DNA of 64,000 bases from positions 18,206,871 through 18,270,870 of the forward strand of contig CM048557.1 of NCBI GenBank assembly GCA_026413225.1, in the 5' to 3' direction. Under the pieces are notes generated by a model. That model saw only the letters and a program-made list of their open reading frames with translations, did not search any database and had not been told where the DNA came from. Below are positions 36,746 through 48,007 of the stretch, piece by piece. Positions within the stretch are counted from its first letter, which is position 1. Each line of letters begins with the position of its first letter. The translations under genes and the position numbers were made by a program. This stretch comes from Otis tarda. Its lineage: Eukaryota > Chordata > Aves > Otidiformes > Otididae.

Positions 36746-39700
36746 CTTAATGATGTATAGCATGAAATTATTTAAAAGGTCTTCATTTCAAGAAATGCTA
36801 GCAAGCTACCCTTGTAAAATCCTGGTCACTTTTTAAAAGCTCAGTTAAAGATGTTGTTCTTCTCTAACAAAATAGGGCTTACTGCTCTTCAAGTGCTTTT
36901 AAATACTCAAGTGACTTCGTACTTTGAAGATACACAGTATTTTAGCACTGTTTGTAACATTAAAGGCCAAGATCACAATCTGCATCTTTCCTGAGGTTTA
37001 ATTTTACATCTTGCTATTATTAGAGATGTACTTAGGAGCCTGGCAGTCTTCCCCTTTTCTATTAAAAATACACTCAATGTGCTTTACTGCAGTAGTTTAA
37101 GTGTTTTGTATGGCATCATGGTGGTGTGCTGAACACTCTGCAGAACTGGCCTTATACAACATCTTGCTCCTTATGCAAGGCCAGTTGGAGTCAGACCTGT
37201 TGCTTGAGTGAGTGTTTAAAAGTGTCGGAGGGAAAATATGAGAGGCATCTCTGGAGCTGGTGCTGGCAAGAAGGTCTATGGGCAGTCAGGGAATTACTTG
37301 TAGCAAGGGTCCAGAAAAAGCTGACAACAAACTTCTGTATACCGGACAGGTTGACAAGAACATTTAAACGGGGATAGAATCCAAACAACTGTCTCTTGTT
37401 GTTCAGTTTCTTCTTTATTTGAGGAAACAATATTTTCTAAGTGTTATTTTTTGAATAAATATTATCCGGGAAATGCCGTATCTGTCCTTACTTTCTCTTC
37501 TTAGTTGAAAAAAATTGCATAACCCCAGTCTAGGTTAGCCTCTGGGTTAAAAAGTGTCTCAGAACAAGTTTTGTGTACTGCTATGCTTAGATGTATATGC
37601 TGCTTCATCTGCCTACATCTTTGTGTTACCCTATGGATGTGACACCTAGCAGAGTCCCAACTCCTGGTTACGTTAGGAAGTCATGCGCTCACCTCTCTTG
37701 AGCTTCAGTTTTCTTTTGGTTTGGCACCTTACTTTTCAATTTAGTTTTGCTACAATTTTTTTTCCTGCTTTGGAGGACAGCAAGGTTGAAATCTCTGTAA
37801 AAGGTGGGTCTCCCAAGAGCCTCTCGGCTGTTAACAAGTATTGAGTATGGACTGGTTCCCTACAGGAATCTGCATCCTAGCTGTTGGCTGAAGTTGTTCT
37901 CCAAAATGTTTGCCTTCACTATGAGCCAGAGCCAGTAGTTTTTATTATTCCTGAATATTATTTTCAGCCCTGGCAAGCTTACCTTTGCAAATAGCACTAG
38001 AGTGCTGACGCTTGTGGTGCAAATTTCTGTGGCTGAGAAGGCCACCTGATGGTAAATGTTTCTGCTTCTTCATTCAGGCAAATGCCTTTAAGGCATTTCT
38101 TACAGGAATTTAGTTGGAATATTGTATTAGGTACCTTTGTGCCTTTGAGGGTCCAACAGCTAGATTTAAATGCTGTAGAACATATACAGAAAACCCAGGA
38201 AACGAGAAACAAATACTTGCCAGGGAAAAACACTTTTGCATCCTTATACTGTCATTATCTCTTAAAACCCAACCCTTCTGGCCTGATTCCTGTGTACAGC
38301 ACTCCTGTATAGGAAAGAACTTGGCTTTGTCTAACCTTTCATTTTGTGCTCCTGAGCCCTTGGTGGTACCAGCAAGTCACTTCCATTACTGTAAGCATCC
38401 AAGTTTAAATTGCAGCATTTTTAGCCTGTCATGGAGAGCGTCCCATTTGGTGGTCTTCAGCCTGAGGAGGGATAAGTGCAGCGTCTTATTCTAAGGACGT
38501 GGGAACATAAACAGAAATGGTAGAATATGTATTTTCCTGAGTTCCCTTAGGGCTGTAGAGAGAACCCTGGAAGCAGAAAGGCAGCTGAGAAGAAATTAGT
38601 GTTAGTAAATGATATTAAAAACTAGCAAACAGGGAGAGATGTAAGAATACAAGATGCACAGGGCTGTTAAGTGAGGGAGCAGATTGTGAACCCAGCTTAT
38701 GCCAGTAACATGAGGAATGAAACGAGAAAGGTGGTACTCAGTAGGTTCCCTTGGCTCCACTTAAATTTCCAAGTGTCTGCCTTTTCTTTTTTAGTATCCT
38801 GTAAAATGCAACCCTGGATCTGTTAGAAGATGCGTTGGTGAAGGTGATAGGAAATGAGAGAAGAAATTTCCTTGTTCTGGCCTTCATTTCCCAGATCTTC
38901 AATGATTTGTTAGTCAATTAACTGAAGGTCAGATATATCTGTAGTTTGTTAAAGTGTTACACTCCAGTAGAGTATGTTATTCAACTTATCTTGTCTGCAT
39001 CTTTAGAACCACACTTGGTGTGACCATATTTTAGTTTCACAGTGACGAAGAAAAGGATTTTAATTTTTTCGCACCCTCTATGCAGAATGACACTTACACT
39101 TTGTATATTTCTGTATTTTTAGTAGGAATGTAAAGAAGTTGCTGTTTAAATTAATACTTGGAGGCCAGCTACTTCCTAGCAATCATTTTAATTAAAGGAA
39201 AGAGGAGAAGGAAGGAGAAGCAGGCTGTGGATTAGTTGGCTTAAGTCTGGAGGGCCGGTGACTGGTACTTGTGATGTTCCTCATCAAGATCCTCATTCTC
39301 TCCCCTGTTTAATGGTTCCTCAGTCTGGAAACTCCACCAGTGTTGTCATCTTCTCAGGCTCTGAACCCTTGGGGAGTGAGACTTTTAGCTTTGTGCTCAG
39401 CACATATGCAATGTAAAACGGCCATTGCTCCCAGCGAGCAAACACAAAGTGCCAAAGAGAAGTTACCAGTGAGATGTGAGGAGCTGGTTTGCAAAGCAAG
39501 TAGTATGAATTGATTTTTAAACTTCTGCAGTCCTTTCCTCCTTCATCCTTGACTGACATGCAGTCCTCTAAATACCTGAGTTCATTTGTCATTGATTTCT
39601 CAAGTCGCCCAGGAAGCCCGTTGCAGCTCTGTACGTTGTATACTGTGATCCTTCCTTGCAGGAGAGTGATGGGAGCACCAGCATCACATGTGAATTTGTT

Positions 39701-41575
39701 CTGCTTCTAAATAGGTGAAAATTGCGTCTTGTGATCTGGTTGTAAATTCTGTGGAGGTCAGTGGAGGAGTTTGATAAACATCTTGACCTTTCCATGGGGA
39801 TCTCCATATGGCCAATAGCTCAATTGAAGTATATATTTTTGACCAATTCTTTATGATTCCTAAGAGTGGGCATTCTGTTTTCTGGCAATCTGAATTCCAG
39901 CCAGATAAAAGTCTCAGCTTTCCATTGTCCTCTCTGTCCTTCATATGAAGTAGCTGTTTTTCAAGAGTGTGTTTTTAAATGGTGTCTGCCTACACAAACC
40001 TCCCAGGCACGGTTATCTACACATGGTAGGAGAAATCTCTTTTTAAAGGCATTAATAAAAGTAATTCCCTAACAAAATTCATTAACTTCAGTGAACTGTC
40101 CTCCGTGCCGTGTCTGTATAGATAAGACCTCATTACCCTCAGGATTGCTCAGTGAGTGATTCCCAGGCCAACGTTAACTAGAATTCCCCTTTCAGTGACC
40201 TACTGGATTGGTTATGTATGGATTACCAATGCTCTGGCTCTTCCATGCCCACTGGAGATCTCTCATTCCTGAGGCGCACTCTGTTTCTGGTTGCCTGGAG
40301 TGATGAGCTCTGCCAGCCTTGCTGTAGCCTTTGGTGCTGTACAGGCCTTGACATACTTCTGAACTCCTCACTGCCCTCTGAAATGAAGGGTTTTTGTAGC
40401 CCATCATCACGGGAAACAATGCGACAGTTTAGGTGTCCTTGGCTCTCATGTCTCTACTCTGGACACTCTCCAGACCTCCAGGCTCAGGCTTTCTCCCAGG
40501 CTGGCAGTGCCCCATCCTAACTCTCTGTCTAGTTACAGACAGTGGCACCTCAGGCTGAGCTCTCCCTGTTTATTAGGAAAATGGTCCAACTCCTCCTCAA
40601 TGGTGTCTGATGATTGACCCATGCCATCCAATTGTCCTTGGCTGATCAGGAGAAGGTCAGTGGGAGTGCGTGCGTACAGGTAAGAGAATGTGATGTTGTG
40701 GGAGAAGCTGAGCTGCTTCTCCAGGAAGAGTTGCTTGCCGTTGGCTGGATGATTTTGTGAGAAAGCCAGAAAGCTAGGGGTCAAGGACCAGAGTCACGCT
40801 CCAGTACAAGCTTGGCTGAGTCACTTAAGTTCACACTGATGCTATGGAGTTTCACGTGAGTATCTGAAGTGTCTTAAGTTCAAAGCTTAGGTTAAGAGAG
40901 ATACTTAGGCTAGTCTTCTTCCTCTTGTCTTTTTGTGTGCCGTCTAGTTGTGTGCTTGTTAGAGAAAGTGCTATCTCTGAGTGTATGTGCATGTGTGAGG
41001 GTAGTCAGCTCCCACTGGAGTGGGAATCTCATCCTCTCCAGTACTGTCCCCGTATTAGTAGCAGTCATAGTATTAATGCTAGTGGAGGAGATGGGAAATA
41101 TTTTATTGACTTCTAAACCAGTTAAACTCATTTAATGTAAGGGCAGTTGTTTCAAAGCTGTATGTGTCAGCCCTCTCAATTTCACTCCACTGGCATCACA
41201 GCTTTCTGAAAACGAAAGCCTTGTACTGTCTATAGAGTTTTCTGCTGAATTTCTAATATCTTTGTGATGAGGTGCTGTGCAATCCAGCAGGTAATTGGCC
41301 TGTGCGTAACCCAAAATGTTTCTACAGGAGTGTTTAGATGAACAGCCGTTTGTACTAATTAAATAATTGCCTCCATTAAGCTGAACATAATTAATGCAAC
41401 TTAAATAATAGAGAAAGGTAAATTGGTCATTTAACCATTGTGGCTTTGGGGCAGATTTTTCAGTGATTTACTTTGTGGCAAAGAAGAAAGCATTGGGAAA
41501 TATTGCTACAGAACAACTTGAATGAAAAGGGATCACCTTGCAGTATGTGTGGCTGCATAGTAGACTTGTGCTGAA

Positions 41576-41578
<3 letters not shown>
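36746..41578. other. Unique non-coding DNA, 4.8 kb
   Basis: No gene or recognisable transposon is visible. The 126-codon plus frame 38114-38494 lacks a domain. The stretch at 41335-41410 is dense in TAATTAA and ATTAAT motifs, typical of homeodomain-bound conserved elements but equally of AT-rich drift. Confidence 0.5.

Positions 41579-41608
<30 letters not shown>
41579..41608. repeat. Pure 30-nt poly(T) tract
   Basis: Thirty uninterrupted T, marking the left limit of the GC-richer block. Confidence 0.9.
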
Positions 41609-42287
41609 CTCTCCCTCTTCTCTCAAGAAGCTTTTAAGGTTTAGGAAACTTGAATATAGTTACAAGGTTGTGTCGCTGCCCAAAGCGCTCCAGCGGTCTG
41701 CAGCCTCTCCCCTACTCCCTCGAAGGGTTTTAACTGCCTGGGGCCAGGGCCAGCTCTGATTCAGGGCAGGTTCAGGGCCAGGTTCCATGGTGCTTGGCTC
41801 CAAGCTTGAGCATAGGCTGCTTCGCAAGGGGAGGGGAGCCAGAAGCCAAGGGCGACAGTAAGGCAGGCAGGGCAGTGCCCTCACTACCAGTATGGCATGT
41901 CCCACTGCACCGGAATGAGAGGAGCAGCCCAGTCCAGTGATGGTAACCAGGGCTGGCCAGGAGTGCAGTGATCCAACGCATAGAGATGAGGCGGGTCCAA
42001 GATCAAACTAGGTAGGATGTTGCAGTCAGGATCAGCAAAGTAGAGAGGTCCAGGCACAAGCTTGTGTGAACTCAGGTAAGGCCCAAGGGCTTGAGCTTAG
42101 GTGCAGCTCCATAGCAAAGAGTTTTGCTGGAGGTATTGCACAGGACTTCCTCGCACTTAGCTGTTTCACAGCAGTCTAGTCTCAGCTTGTGGTTATGTCG
42201 TTCTAGGGCTGGGCTTGAGCACAGGCAGCCAGACCTTCAGGAGAGAGAGGAGAGATTGCAGAGCCTCTTCTGCACCCAGGTTAGATT

Positions 42288-42314
42288 AAAAAAAAAAAAA
42301 AAAAAAAAAAAAAA
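42288..42314. repeat. Pure 27-nt poly(A) tract
   Basis: Twenty-seven uninterrupted A after TTAGATT, marking the right limit of the GC-richer block. Confidence 0.9.
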
Positions 42315-43538
42315 TTCTAAGATTTTTACACACAGAAGAAGAAAGCTGTAGCCTTTTCACCTGGTGTTGCCAGTGGCAGGCTGGCCAGGGCACTCTCTGG
42401 GACTGGAATAACCACATCAAAGACTCAGCTTGTCCTTCTCACAGATCTCAGCTTGAACCTGTCTTCTACTCCAAAAATTACTATTTTGCTATTCCTGAGA
42501 TGAATATCTCACTTACCAGGACTTTGGTTCTTATTGACAGGGGCTGATTTTTTTTTTTTTTCCTTCAACACTTGAAATTGCAGCCTGGAGCTGGAAAAAC
42601 TTAAAAACTTTATGAAAGTGAGTCAAATGGCAAAACCCTCTTTATTTTAATTTACTTCAAAGTTTGAGAGTGTTGTGTATCACCACAGGAAAGAACATGT
42701 TCATCTGTGGTCTGGTACTGTAATGCCTGTGAAAAACGTGCATGCAAACATAGGTTGAAATTTCTGTGTTTTAAATGCTTGTATGTAGTCCCAGAGCAGA
42801 GAAAGCCCAACCGAAGCAGGCGTAGCTGGAGTGGTTGGGGCAGGATGAAACAGGATAAAATCTTTATCACCAATTTTGCTGAGTGGAGGCTAGCCAGAAG
42901 GGCGTCCTCCAGGCACAAGCAGAAAGCATCACAACTCCTTCATTTCACATGCCTTGTATCTGAGAAATTCCCCAAAAACTCCTGTTGCCAGCAGCGGTGC
43001 TGGGTATTGTGAGACTGATGTTCAGTGAATTCCTGGTAATTTTGTCCTTGCCATTGCTGCTGTTGGGGATCAGTCACAATCGTTCAGTTGTCAGTAGAAG
43101 ATGGAGAGGAGGGCAGGTCTGGTCCTACACTAATTTCCTCCTTTTTCTCACCTGTGTGTCTGGCTCTGCTCTCAGAGGTCTGAAGTCGTGTGCTGGAGTG
43201 CAGGATTTACCTCCCTTGCCTTGTTATTTTAAATGTCTTCTGAGTATCATCTAAGATCAAAAAGCCTCAAATGTTCTTTAGATAAATGGCTTGCTCTTTG
43301 TAAGCAACAGCAAAAGATTGAATTGTCTTGACATTTTATAATCTTTCTGTTTTCACGTGTTGAAGCTTAAATGTATTGCAAAAGGCCCCTGTCATTTTTC
43401 TGAAGCCCGCTGGTCTCTATGGACAGGAGTAATATCCTCACTTCCTTGCAGTCTCACTTCTGTATCTGGTTTTGTGACCTTCAGGAGCCTGATGGAAGGT
43501 TTTGTTTTCCTCAGGACCATGCTGTCTTCTGGACAGTT
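42315..43538. other. Unique non-coding DNA, 1.2 kb
   Basis: No gene or transposon is recognised. A T14 run lies at 42548-42561. Confidence 0.55.
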
Positions 43539-43603
43539 TAGACATGCGAGCGACGGAGGAACGTACGACAAAACACCCAATATGAGTAATAAGCATAGTT
43601 CCA

Positions 43604-43609
43604 TTTATT
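43604..43609 (-). terminator. LTR poly(A) signal AATAAA
   Basis: The minus strand reads AATAAA between the TATA box and the expected start site. This is the arrangement seen in LTRs with a very short R, in which the signal lies at the end of U3. Confidence 0.75.
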
Positions 43610-43624
43610 AGTCCTGGATGCCCA

Positions 43625-43632
43625 TATTTATA
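43625..43632 (-). promoter_or_regulatory. LTR TATA box
   Basis: The minus strand reads TATAAATA, 36 bp downstream of the CCAAT box. Transcription would be leftward, starting near 43600. Confidence 0.8.
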
Positions 43633-43668
43633 TTGCTAAGATAAAATATGCCTACTAGTCATTGTGTG

Positions 43669-43673
43669 ATTGG
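43669..43673 (-). promoter_or_regulatory. LTR CCAAT box
   Basis: The minus strand reads CCAAT within AAGCCAATCACA, at a conventional distance upstream of the TATA box. It is a candidate NF-Y site. Confidence 0.65.
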
Positions 43674-43692
43674 CTTAAGCTCTAATAGTTAT

Positions 43693-43700
43693 ATTTGCAT
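43693..43700 (-). promoter_or_regulatory. Octamer motif ATGCAAAT in LTR U3
   Basis: This is a perfect match to the POU/Oct octamer on the minus strand, 20 bp upstream of the CCAAT box. Confidence 0.65.
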
Positions 43701-43720
43701 ATCCCTCCTACTTGCAGTTA

Positions 43721-43754
43721 GTTAACCTGGAAAGTCCGTTAACCTGGAAAGTCC
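43721..43754. repeat. Two perfect tandem 17-bp units in U3
   Basis: GTTAACCTGGAAAGTCC occurs twice head to tail. Each unit contains GTTAAC and GGAAAGTCC, the latter resembling a kappaB-type half site. Confidence 0.9.
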
Positions 43755-43817
43755 TGTGCTTTTCATGTTTTCACTTTCTCAAAGTTATTTACGATCTTCT
43801 TCAAGGTTGCTTCGTTT

Positions 43818-43909
43818 ACTTTCTCACAGGCGGCCTCATTACTTTCTCACAGGTGGCTTCAGTACTTTCTCACAGGAAGCTTCATTACTTTCTCACAAGC
43901 GGCTTCAGT
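43818..43909. repeat. Four tandem 23-bp units in U3
   Basis: Units begin at 43818, 43841, 43864 and 43887, each starting ACTTTCTCAC and followed by a variable CGGCCTC, TGGCTTC, AAGCTTC or CGGCTTC segment. The spacing is exactly 23 bp throughout. A further degenerate half unit (CACTTTCTCAAAG) lies at about 43777-43790. Tandem U3 repeats of this kind are usually enhancer arrays. Confidence 0.9.
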
Positions 43910-43998
43910 GATGTCCTTGAGGCCTGCTGCTCACAAACATAACAATTCCATTCGGTCTGGATCGTTCACTAAGTGTCCCTGATACTCTAACATAGACA

Positions 43999-46900
43999 TA
44001 CTGGTTACTAAATTCTGTCTGATGAGGGAATATGAAAAGATCAACCGTGGCTTTGTTCTCTGGAATACCTCAGCTACATGAATTGCTTGAGCGTGGAACT
44101 GGGTGACTTCTTTTTAATCAATACTGTCCTGTTCTCCATGGTACTGCATCTCTGTTCGAGCTGCTGAAATTTATTATTTGTGTAATGAGCTTCCCAGGCT
44201 CAGCACTGATCTTATTTGCTGGCGGACAATCTGTATACAGCATTGACACAAATCATTTATATGCCCAGCTAATACGCAGTGCAAGGGAAAAACATATTTA
44301 GATGGATGAGTTGGATTGATCTGTGAAACTCATCATTCCTGCCTCTTCATATCAAATAGTAGGCTGCAGCATTCTGGTACCATGCAGCCTGTCAGGAGTA
44401 GATATGTTTCTGTCAAGGGAAAGAAAAGAAATTCCGTCTCTTTCTCTTTCTGCTGTGGTGCTCCAGGAGAGGCAGAGAAGAGAAATGTTATCCTTGAAGA
44501 TCTCCACATATAGTGAGAAGAGCGTATATAAAGAAGGCAAAAATCAGCTACAGGATGCCAAATTCAGTTGACTTTCGATACTTCAAGCTTTAAGCTGTCT
44601 TTTGGTAGCAGATATTGTGGATGATGCTGGCTTCAGGCAGCAGATAGCACCATGTCGGCTCTTCCAAGAGCATGGTGGGGGGAGGTGTGGTGCTTTGTCA
44701 ACGAGCAGTCTAGTTCTTATACCAAAATTACTTTTTTGATAGTCACTTTTTCCACAGAAATGTCAGACTTAATGATTCTTTATTGATGGTAGAATAATTT
44801 TGTCAATCATTCCCCTCTTGAAATGAAAACAATACAATTAATAATATTGAAAGGAAATGTTTCACAAAGGACTGTAAAAGGTACCCATTTATGAATGCTG
44901 GCCTTCAGTGTGCCAGTATTTTAGTTAAAAATTGTTTTCTGACAAGTCTTTTCTTGGTAAGGAGTCTCACACATTGGGGAGACCGGGAGGTAGTGACTAT
45001 CTGGCCATTGCGTTAGACGTGTCTGTGTGTCAGACTGGTGGTGGTGGTGGTACATAGTCCTTCTTGCGTAAAGACACACTCCTAGGTGGGAGCTACCTGC
45101 AAAATGCTGCTAGTTAGAGCTTCTCTCCAGTGCAAGCGCAAGGGCTGTGGCTCACGTTGCTGGTGCTCAGGTATTTCATAATCAAAGTTTGGAGTGTTAT
45201 GGACTCCTTTCAGTTGCCTGGCTGTCCTTGTCAGCTGGCTCAGATCTGTTCTTAATCCTGAATTTCAGGGAACCTTGGGTAGCAGGGCAGGGAGGCCTTG
45301 AGTTAGAGATGTCTTCCCTCCCAGGAGACAGAGTGCCCTGTCAGTTGCTTGTAGGGTGTGATGGAAGTATCACTTGTTTGATTTGATCTGTTTCACCTTG
45401 GCCATCCTGCCACTGCCCTTCAGATTTCTGGTTTGCATTTATGATACTTCTTTCTTCCCTCTGGAAACTGAGCTTGCTTCGTCAGTGGGAGTGGCTGCTG
45501 AAGAGCAATGAATTCAGCTTTATACTAGGCTTTTAAAGAAATTATTTATGATTCTAAGATGATTGCATGTGTTTCAGGGTCAGCACTGAGTATGCGTTTT
45601 TAAGAATGCTGTTGAGACTTTCATTAAAAAAAAATAATCTAAACATGTTCCTAGGATGTTATTTTATAGTATTGAAGTATTGAGTGCAGTTCTATTAAAT
45701 AAAGCCTTTAAATTAATTTATCAAAACACTTTCAGTGCTTTCTTTCTTCCAGGGCAGGCAGAATTTAAACAAACACCAAGGAAAGGAAGGGGACAGAAAC
45801 ATTTTTTTGACCTTACATCTCTCTTGCTTTAACAGGGACTAGTTAGGTTGAATATATAATCATAAGCTCAGAGGCTTGTTTTCTGTTGATGGGAACTTTT
45901 GTAGCAGGAGTTTGAAAAGTCACAGTGTAATTAATGTCAAGTAAGCCTGAAGTTGCATGGGCTTTGAGCTTGTTATCTGCAATAATGTGAGTTAACCTCA
46001 GTGAACAATGAACAGCCGTGGTAATGGGCTAAAAGAGCATCCAGATTTGAGGGGGGGGAAAAAAAAAAAGTAGATAATGACACCAAAGAGAATCTTGGGT
46101 TTTTTACCCTTTGAAAATTAAATGGAAAAGTTTGAAGAAGAACTTAGTGGTTAATATTTTGATGGGACCAGTATGGTTTAAAAATTTTTCAATGGATACT
46201 GACATTCCTTATTAGTCTCGTTATCTGGCAGACATGAAACAATAAGTTCATAAAACAAAAAGATTAAAAACTGTGAAAAGGGAAGAAGCCATTTCAGTAA
46301 TGTTGCCTATAGCTATGTTTCATTAGGTGGGCAGTAGAGCTGCTCCTCTGCTTCAGGCAAAAGTCCAGAATTTATTTCTGGGCTATGTGCCTGGTCAGCT
46401 GTATCTTTATATGTAGATCTCTGTGCTAAAATGCAGAAGGATTTACAGCAGAGGAGTTAAAGATGGGGTGGTCTTTAAGAATATAAGTGAAACAAATTCT
46501 GTGTCTAAGAATATAAGTCAAGCTAGATCAAGCGATGCATAAGGCACAAAAGCACTTTTTTTTTGGATTGGAAACAAGGCAGAAACTTTGGATAGGTACA
46601 TTGTAGAAACAGTTCCTCCAAGTTTAATTTTACTCAAATTTTTGTTGATTTTGCTGCTTGTGCCATTTGAAACTGGAACAAGCATGGAATTCTGTTTGTT
46701 CTAATGAGCTGGAAATGAAAGCAAAGACACATTTGTCCCAGTGAGGTCCTTTTTAATGTGTAGAGTTGTCCCAAGATGTTCTTGTGTTCATGCCTTACTT
46801 CTATAAAATCCTCCCTTGAAAGCTGCTGGGAAACAGTTTGGACACATTTTTCAAGTTATGAATAATCTGTTCCTGTACTATGAACGCACTTTGAATTGAA

Positions 46901-48007
46901 GACATTATGGGGGAAAGCAGATTTTGTATCTTGCATGGCACTTTAAGCTCTATGCCTGATGCAGTAATGCTGTTTTAAGCAGTAGAAGTGTTCCAAAGAG
47001 GGTAAAGACACATCAGTGCAATCAGTGGTTAATCATCATCAGTGGTTTATAGGATTACCTCTTACTTGAAAGATCTTCTAATGCTCTACTTGAATTGTTT
47101 CATTTACGCAAAAGATCTTTTTTTCCTTCTCCGTACTTCTGCTGAATTGAGAGTCTACTTCAATGGGAAGGAATGGCCCTATTTCTTCTGTCTGTCTAAG
47201 CTGATTAATCTATCTCATTTATTCAGTAATTAGAACATAGTGGGTTTTTTTTTTTTTTTTTTTTTAAACTCACAAAGTAGAAGATGGGACTGCTGAACAT
47301 TTGTGTGTGTTCTTGTAGAGTCTGTCTGGTTGAATAAAACACATTCTCTGGTGCTGTCCTCTCCACTTGAAACAGGTGTTTGAAGTTCGCCCTTTTGGAT
47401 GACTTTGAACTGAAGACAAGGAAAGCCTACTGGAAAATAAATGTCAAAGGCCTTGTAGGCCTTTTGGAAGAGTTAAATCACTCTCTGATCTCACTGGTTT
47501 CAGTCAGACTATTAGGTCTTTAAGCATCTTGTCTTTGAGGATTAGTCTGAACTCTTAATTGTCCATACCTGATGGTTTCTGTCACTCGAAGTGCACTAAT
47601 TCTGCCTTAAACAAACTACAGCAGTCATTACATTGGCATAAAAACTCCTCTTATTCTGCTTATAATATTCTCCACTTAAAAGCTTTCCTTTCAAAGCCTT
47701 TCAGCCAGTCCATAACTGGGGCGATGGGAGGTGAGAAGCATGAGCAAAGCTGAGCAGAGCAATAGCACTTGATGAATCACTTGTTCTCAAGTTTTCTGGG
47801 CTCCTGGAGGAAGGGAAGTGTCACCAAGCCGCCTTTTTACTAAAACCTGCTGGCAGCAAGTTGGCAGAGTGTTGATTCCCGGGCAGTTTGCATTAGAATG
47901 GGATCTAACATCTGCACCTGCCAAGTGCCCTGTGGGCTTTGAGGAGACTTCTTGTGTAGTTTAGAAGCGGTATGCCTTTGTATGGGATTCTCATCATGAC
48001 AGAAGTG
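43999..48007. other. Unique non-coding DNA, 4.0 kb
   Basis: No gene or transposon is recognised. It contains (GGT)5 at 45037-45051, a G8A11 run at 46051-46069 and a T22 run at 47245-47266. AAGAATATAAGT occurs twice about 40 bp apart (46467-46510). Confidence 0.55.
47245..47266. repeat. Pure 22-nt poly(T) tract
   Basis: Twenty-two uninterrupted T. No retroposon body is recognised beside it. Confidence 0.85.

Larger units (their letters stand above)
41579..42314. other. GC-richer unclassified block between poly(T) and poly(A)
   Basis: Thirty T (41579-41608) and 27 A (42288-42314) bracket about 680 bp that is clearly richer in G and C than either flank. The block has partly repetitive phrases (GGGCCAGGGCCAG, GGGCAGGTTCAGGGCCAGG, GTCAGGATCAGCAAAG, GTCCAGGCACAAGC). 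No open frame shows a domain, and I do not recognise the family. It may be a non-autonomous or old retroposon, two retroposed ends facing outward, or a processed transcript with a tail at 42288. I found no clear flanking duplication. Confidence 0.4.
43545..43992 (-). mobile_element. ERVK/alpharetrovirus-like solo LTR, complete
   Basis: This is a solitary retroviral LTR on the minus strand, 448 bp long. It starts with TGTTAGAG (minus strand, from 43992) and ends with CGCTCGCA (at 43545), so both TG and CA termini are intact. The 6-bp direct repeat TAGACA flanks it at 43539-43544 and 43993-43998, the target duplication length typical of ERVK and related avian retroviruses. U3 holds a 4 x 23-bp repeat, a 2 x 17-bp repeat, an octamer site, a CCAAT box and a TATA box. 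The AATAAA sits only 15 bp after the TATA box, so R and U5 together are short (roughly 55 bp). No internal genes remain, so it arose by recombination between two LTRs. Intact ends and a perfect duplication argue for a fairly recent insertion. Confidence 0.9.

Noticed and set aside
44645-44665. TAGCACCATGTCGGCTCTTCC, reminiscent of miR-29
   Set aside because: The seed region agrees, but the remainder diverges and no complementary arm was seen nearby to form a precursor hairpin.
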